From positions 1 through 64,000 of the IMG/VR virus record IMGVR_UViG_3300036780_000119: a stretch of 64,000 bases of DNA; one strand, given 5' to 3'. The stretch is from a virus. The position numbers and the translations under genes were made by a program. Shown here piece after piece: positions 60,743-64,000 of this stretch; the first letter of the stretch is position 1; each line of letters opens with the position of its first letter. The notes under the pieces were generated by a model. It was not told where the DNA came from. It saw only the letters and a program-made list of their open reading frames with translations, and did not search any database.

Positions 60743-61371
60743 CGCAGTCCCGTCTGGATCGTGTTCACCTTGTCGCGGAAGTCGTCCAGGATGGCCAGGT
60801 CAGCCTGCGACAGTGCCACCGCGACGCCGCCGCCGCCGGCCTCCAGCCGGTAGGAGTAGGGGCCGATGGTTTCGCCGATGACCCCGGCCGCGGCGGTGGG
60901 TGCGGTGAGCACGGCGAGGGCGGCGTTCGCGCACACCATCACCACCTCGTCGGGCACCTGCGGGTAGCCGTAGCTGTAGGTGACGCGGAACGTCTGCGGG
61001 TACAGGTCGCTGGTCCACCAGATTTCCGGCAGGTTGATGATCCCGGTGCCCGGCGACATGCGGATGGTGCGGATCCCGTCGAACGTGTACCAGGGGATGG
61101 GCACGTCGGGCAGGCCCATCCCGCCGCCGATCGCCACCACCGCCGAGACGGACTGCACCGGGTACTGGGGCAGCCAGATCATGCTGTCGTGCCCGTGCAG
61201 CACCTGCGTTTCGCTGGTGTGCAGGAGGAAGTCCCGGCGGCAGTACCTGCGGATCTGGGCGGACGCGTCGGCGAGCAGCGCACCGAGCCGGGCGTTTTCC
61301 GCCTCGGTGATGTTGCGGCCGAGCCGGGCGGCCACGTCGGTTGGTGTGGCGAGAGGAGGCAGCGAGGACAT
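60739..61371 (-). CDS. head-tail adaptor protein
   Basis: 210 residues from the ATG at 61371. ATPTDVAARLGRNITEAENARLGALLADASAQIRRYCRRDF is the gp6/gp15-like adaptor start, followed by a beta insert and the helix end QADLAILDDF. First connector after the capsid genes. Confidence 0.78.
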   Translation of the reverse strand: MSSLPPLATPTDVAARLGRNITEAENARLGALLADASAQIRRYCRRDFLLHTSETQVLHGHDSMIWLPQYPVQSVSAVVAIGGGMGLPDVPIPWYTFDGIRTIRMSPGTGIINLPEIWWTSDLYPQTFRVTYSYGYPQVPDEVVMVCANAALAVLTAPTAAAGVIGETIGPYSYRLEAGGGGVAVALSQADLAILDDFRDKVNTIQTGLR

Positions 61372-61473
61372 GGCCCAACCCCCGTAAACGTTGCTCGTGA
61401 GAAGCTGCCGGGCACGGTTCACCGGCGAGACGCGCAGCAGACCCGGGAAGGAGGCTGCTCCCGGCAGCCGTTT

Positions 61474-62142
61474 CTAGAACGCGACGACCTGCACCGCGCT
61501 GCCGAGGGTGGCGAACCCCTGCAAGGTGTCACCCGGGCTGAGGAACACCCCTTCCTCCGCCAGCCGCGGGTCATCCAGCGCCGAGTACGCCCACGACCCC
61601 TGCAAGGTGACAGCGGCGGCGACGGTTTCGGTCACGCCGGAAATGGCCCGCACGATCGTGAGGGTCACGTTCGCGTTCGCGCCCGACGTGTTCTGCACCG
61701 GCGGTGCCGCACCCGTGCCGCTGGGCGGCGCGGTCAGGGTGAGGCCGGTCCCGATCGCGGTTGGCGAACCCGCCGCCTGCTGCCGGGTCAGGCCGGTCCC
61801 GTTAACCTGGGAAACGTAGGCGTACCAGCCGGTCGCGCCGGTGGAGGCTCCCGGCGACGACACGGTCAGTGTGGATGTGCTGCCGGTGGTCACCTGCGTC
61901 TTCGCCGCCGACGGGGTTGTCTCGCCGCTGGCTGTCACGTACGTGACCTCCACCGTGTACGTTCCCGCCGCCACCGTGCCGCCCGTCGTCGCCGTGCTCG
62001 TGGACGGCTGGGCAGGTGCCGCAAGGTCGGTGCTGCTGACCGCGACCAGGCTGGAGAACGCCGTCTCCCCGCCTGCGGGTGCCGTGTACAGCGTCGCGTT
62101 GGAGGTGGTGAGAGTCCCGTTGTACAGGACCGGCGCAGTCAT
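61474..62142 (-). CDS. capsid-proximal protein with Fn3-like insert
   Basis: 222 residues. Both ends match the neighbouring 109-residue paralogue (LYNGTLTTSNATLYTAP, LDDPRLAEEGVFLSPGDTLQG). The middle (about 45-150: PAQPSTSTATTGGTVAAGTYTVEVTYVTASGETTPS..) is a fibronectin-III-like domain inserted into that frame. Probable capsid decoration protein with a glycan-binding module. Confidence 0.6.
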   Translation of the reverse strand: MTAPVLYNGTLTTSNATLYTAPAGGETAFSSLVAVSSTDLAAPAQPSTSTATTGGTVAAGTYTVEVTYVTASGETTPSAAKTQVTTGSTSTLTVSSPGASTGATGWYAYVSQVNGTGLTRQQAAGSPTAIGTGLTLTAPPSGTGAAPPVQNTSGANANVTLTIVRAISGVTETVAAAVTLQGSWAYSALDDPRLAEEGVFLSPGDTLQGFATLGSAVQVVAF

Positions 62143-62145
62143 CGG

Positions 62146-62475
62146 CTAGAACGCGGTGACGGTGACCGCGGTCGCGGTGCCAGCCGAGCCGTGCAGGCTG
62201 TCGCCCGGTTCCAGCTCGACCTCTTCGAGGGCAAGCCGCGGGTCGTCCAGCAGCGACACCGCCGACAGGGTCGGGATCGACAGGGCCGCGCAGATGGTCT
62301 CCACGTCCGTGCTGATGGACCGGTGCACGCTCAGGGAGAGCGTGACCGCGGCGCCGGTGGCGTTCACCGCGACCAGGCTGGCGAACGTCTTCGCCGACCC
62401 GGAGGCGGTGTAGAGGGCCGCGTCGGAGGTGCCGGGCTGCCCGTTGTACAGGTATGCGGTGGGGGTTGCGGTCAT
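62146..62475 (-). CDS. capsid-proximal paralogue, 109 aa
   Basis: LYNGQPGTSDAALYTASG, LDDPRLALEEVELEPGDSLHGSAG: a compact beta protein directly after the major capsid gene, three bases from its larger paralogue. Possible head decoration or vertex protein. Confidence 0.6.
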   Translation of the reverse strand: MTATPTAYLYNGQPGTSDAALYTASGSAKTFASLVAVNATGAAVTLSLSVHRSISTDVETICAALSIPTLSAVSLLDDPRLALEEVELEPGDSLHGSAGTATAVTVTAF

Positions 62476-62538
62476 GACGGTGTGTTCCTTTCGTGCCGCT
62501 CACGCGGCGCTGAAATACCAGGGCCGGGAAAGGCGCGG

Positions 62539-63534
62539 TCAGGAGACGCCGTGAGTGGTCACGACACCGAACGGGAACCGCTGGGTGATGGTCTTGGAAC
62601 GCTGCAGGATGGTCACCGGGTTGACCGTGGCATAGGCGAGCCGCATAACGAGCCGCATGGCGACAGCGTCCTGCTGCATCAGGTTCAGGACCACGTTTCC
62701 GGAATCATCCGAAATGACACCTTCGGTGAACAGCTTGAAGGTCATATCCTGGCGGATGCCGATGATTGCCTTGCCGAAGTCACCGGCCAGCAGTTGCGCT
62801 TTCGACGCATCCCACGACCCGTTTTCGATCATGCTGATCGGGTAGCCGTACAGGCTGGGCATGCCCGGCACGGCACCCTGGGGCTGGATGGCGTTCGCGG
62901 CGAAGATCGGCACACCGGAACCAGAGGACCGCAGGCCCATCAGCTTCCAGTTCAGCCCAGGCCGGCCGGCGAACCCGTTGATGTTGTAGCCGGTGTTGGA
63001 CATCAGGTCGCCGAGCGCGGTGACGGTGACACCGAAGTCGTCGGCGGCGGTGGTGCCGTCGTCGGTGTACCCGTCCTGGATGATGTTCCCGGCGCCGTGC
63101 GCGGCGGTGTAAATGTCGGTGCCCCAGGTGGCTGGCTTGTTCACGCCGAACAGCACAGCGGAGTCGATCAGCGCGCCGAGCGCCTCAACCATGCGGGGCT
63201 GCACCTCAGACCAGATCGGCACGTCCGCGTCGGCCAGGTACGCCTCTGGGACGGGGATGATCGTCGCGGCTTCTTCCACGACGAGGGTGACGTTTTTCCA
63301 TTCCTGGGTGCTGGTCTGCTTCATGCCGGTGTCGCCGCCGACCCAGTAGGCCATCGGCAGCACGTCCAGCACGGGCAGCCGCTGCGTCTTAGACGACAGG
63401 TTGGCCCGCCGCATGAGGGTCAGCGCGGAGCTGGCTTTCGGCAGTTCCTGGATGATCTGTGCCGACAGGGGTTCGGGGACGAGGGCGTCCGAACCCGGGC
63501 TGGTGCGGGCAATGATGTCCGTGTAGTCGGGCAT
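62539..63534 (-). CDS. major capsid protein (HK97-type)
   Basis: 331 residues. LVPEPLSAQIIQELPKASSALTLMRR, WKNVTLVVEEAATIIPVPEAYLAD, IDSAVLFG and GYPISMIENGSWD are landmarks of HK97-fold capsids (N-arm, E-loop-adjacent region, P-domain helix, A-domain). The C-terminal MRLVMRLAYATVNPV fits. Immediately follows the scaffold gene. Confidence 0.9.
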   Translation of the reverse strand: MPDYTDIIARTSPGSDALVPEPLSAQIIQELPKASSALTLMRRANLSSKTQRLPVLDVLPMAYWVGGDTGMKQTSTQEWKNVTLVVEEAATIIPVPEAYLADADVPIWSEVQPRMVEALGALIDSAVLFGVNKPATWGTDIYTAAHGAGNIIQDGYTDDGTTAADDFGVTVTALGDLMSNTGYNINGFAGRPGLNWKLMGLRSSGSGVPIFAANAIQPQGAVPGMPSLYGYPISMIENGSWDASKAQLLAGDFGKAIIGIRQDMTFKLFTEGVISDDSGNVVLNLMQQDAVAMRLVMRLAYATVNPVTILQRSKTITQRFPFGVVTTHGVS

Positions 63535-63596
63535 TGCTGCGTTACCTCACTTCTAGTGCAGGCAGCCGGATCCACACGGGTGTCCGCTGCGTGGCG

Positions 63597-64000
63597 TTAC
63601 TGCCGTTTGGCGTTGAGGAGTTCCCGGAACCATGCGTTGGCGTCCCGGGGTTTGTTGTCGCTGGCTGGCAGGGCGCCGGGGCGCAGCGACTCGACGGGGC
63701 CGCGGTATCCGGCACCGCCCGGTGGGCTGGTGGTGGGGTTTGCCTTGGCCTGCGCGGCGGCGAGCACAGCGGCGCGTTCGTTGATCGCGGCGGCGAGCGT
63801 CTCCGCGGAGGCGTTGATCTCGTCTTCGCTGCCGCCGTGCACCTTGTCGATCAGGTCTGGCGGCAGGTCGTAGCGGGCGCAGGCGAGGGTGCGGTGGTAG
63901 AGGCTTTCCGCCTCGGTGGCGCGTTTTTCCGCCTGGATGGCCCGGTCGCTGGCCCGCTGCACCTCGGTCTTGTTGGCGTCCTCGAACTCTTTGAGTTTCG
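63597..64000 (-). CDS. scaffolding protein, truncated at window edge
   Basis: The frame is open to the right edge, so the N-terminus is outside. Visible residues are a charged helix (DANKTEVQRASDRAIQAEKRATEAES), a small helical domain (LPPDLIDKVHGGSEDEINASAE) and the C-terminal NAWFRELLNAKRQ, the classic scaffold tail that binds capsid. Confidence 0.75.
   Translation of the reverse strand, partial: KLKEFEDANKTEVQRASDRAIQAEKRATEAESLYHRTLACARYDLPPDLIDKVHGGSEDEINASAETLAAAINERAAVLAAAQAKANPTTSPPGGAGYRGPVESLRPGALPASDNKPRDANAWFRELLNAKRQ

Overview
The window is a high-GC stretch of a tailed actinobacterial phage, most likely a temperate phage or prophage. It carries a complete head-to-tail structural operon, a large serine recombinase, a GntR/UTRA repressor, an Lsr2-like nucleoid protein and DUF397 proteins, which together point to an actinomycete host. 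Both ends run off the window: a cytosine methyltransferase on the left and the scaffold gene on the right.

Layout. 1-6.7 kb: rightward, tightly overlapping early genes (methyltransferase end, replication-initiator-like protein, SLOG protein, zinc-ribbon proteins, Lsr2-like protein). 6.7-8.9 kb: a leftward cargo block (MFS transporter, winged helix, two DUF397 proteins). 9.2-12.4 kb and 17.3-25.4 kb: two tRNA arrays with 35 conventional tRNA genes that together serve all 20 amino acids. They are interspersed with small genes, two HNH endonucleases, a PAPS-reductase-like gene behind a Cys-containing leaderless leader ORF, and many long hairpins. 12.9-17.3 kb: DIP1984-family protein, SPFH/band-7 protein and a lipoprotein. 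25.6-29.4 kb: integrase and GntR regulator. 29.5-33.3 kb: a phage RecA followed by small and membrane proteins. 33.7-34.9 kb: a conserved phage protein, then a short RNA-only transcription unit. 35.3-64 kb: the leftward late operon, with scaffold and capsid at the right, then connectors, tail tube, frameshifted chaperone, tape measure, baseplate, fibres, membrane proteins and lysin-like enzymes at the left, ending in a strong terminator.

Two observations stand out. First, positions 34464-34891 hold a promoter, two tandem tRNA-like genes whose 3' halves precede their 5' halves (circularly permuted), and a terminator. Acceptor stems match 7 of 7, CCA is encoded, and D and T arms are present. 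Second, at least nine dispersed copies of one promoter motif (GTAGYTGCA, 12-13 nt, TAnnnT) recur. In most of them the -10 box lies 6-8 nt before an ATG or GTG, which is leaderless architecture; one copy ends at the first base of a tRNA and one drives the permuted tRNAs. Five of the array tRNAs, including all three tRNA-Thr, have C instead of the near-universal U at position 33.

The pieces fit a phage that rewires translation of its own small regulon: it supplies tRNAs for every amino acid, uses leaderless mRNAs, and carries odd tRNA forms that might resist host tRNA-cleaving defences. That last link is inference. Anticodon identity of the permuted tRNAs, the integration site and the host species cannot be fixed from the sequence alone.
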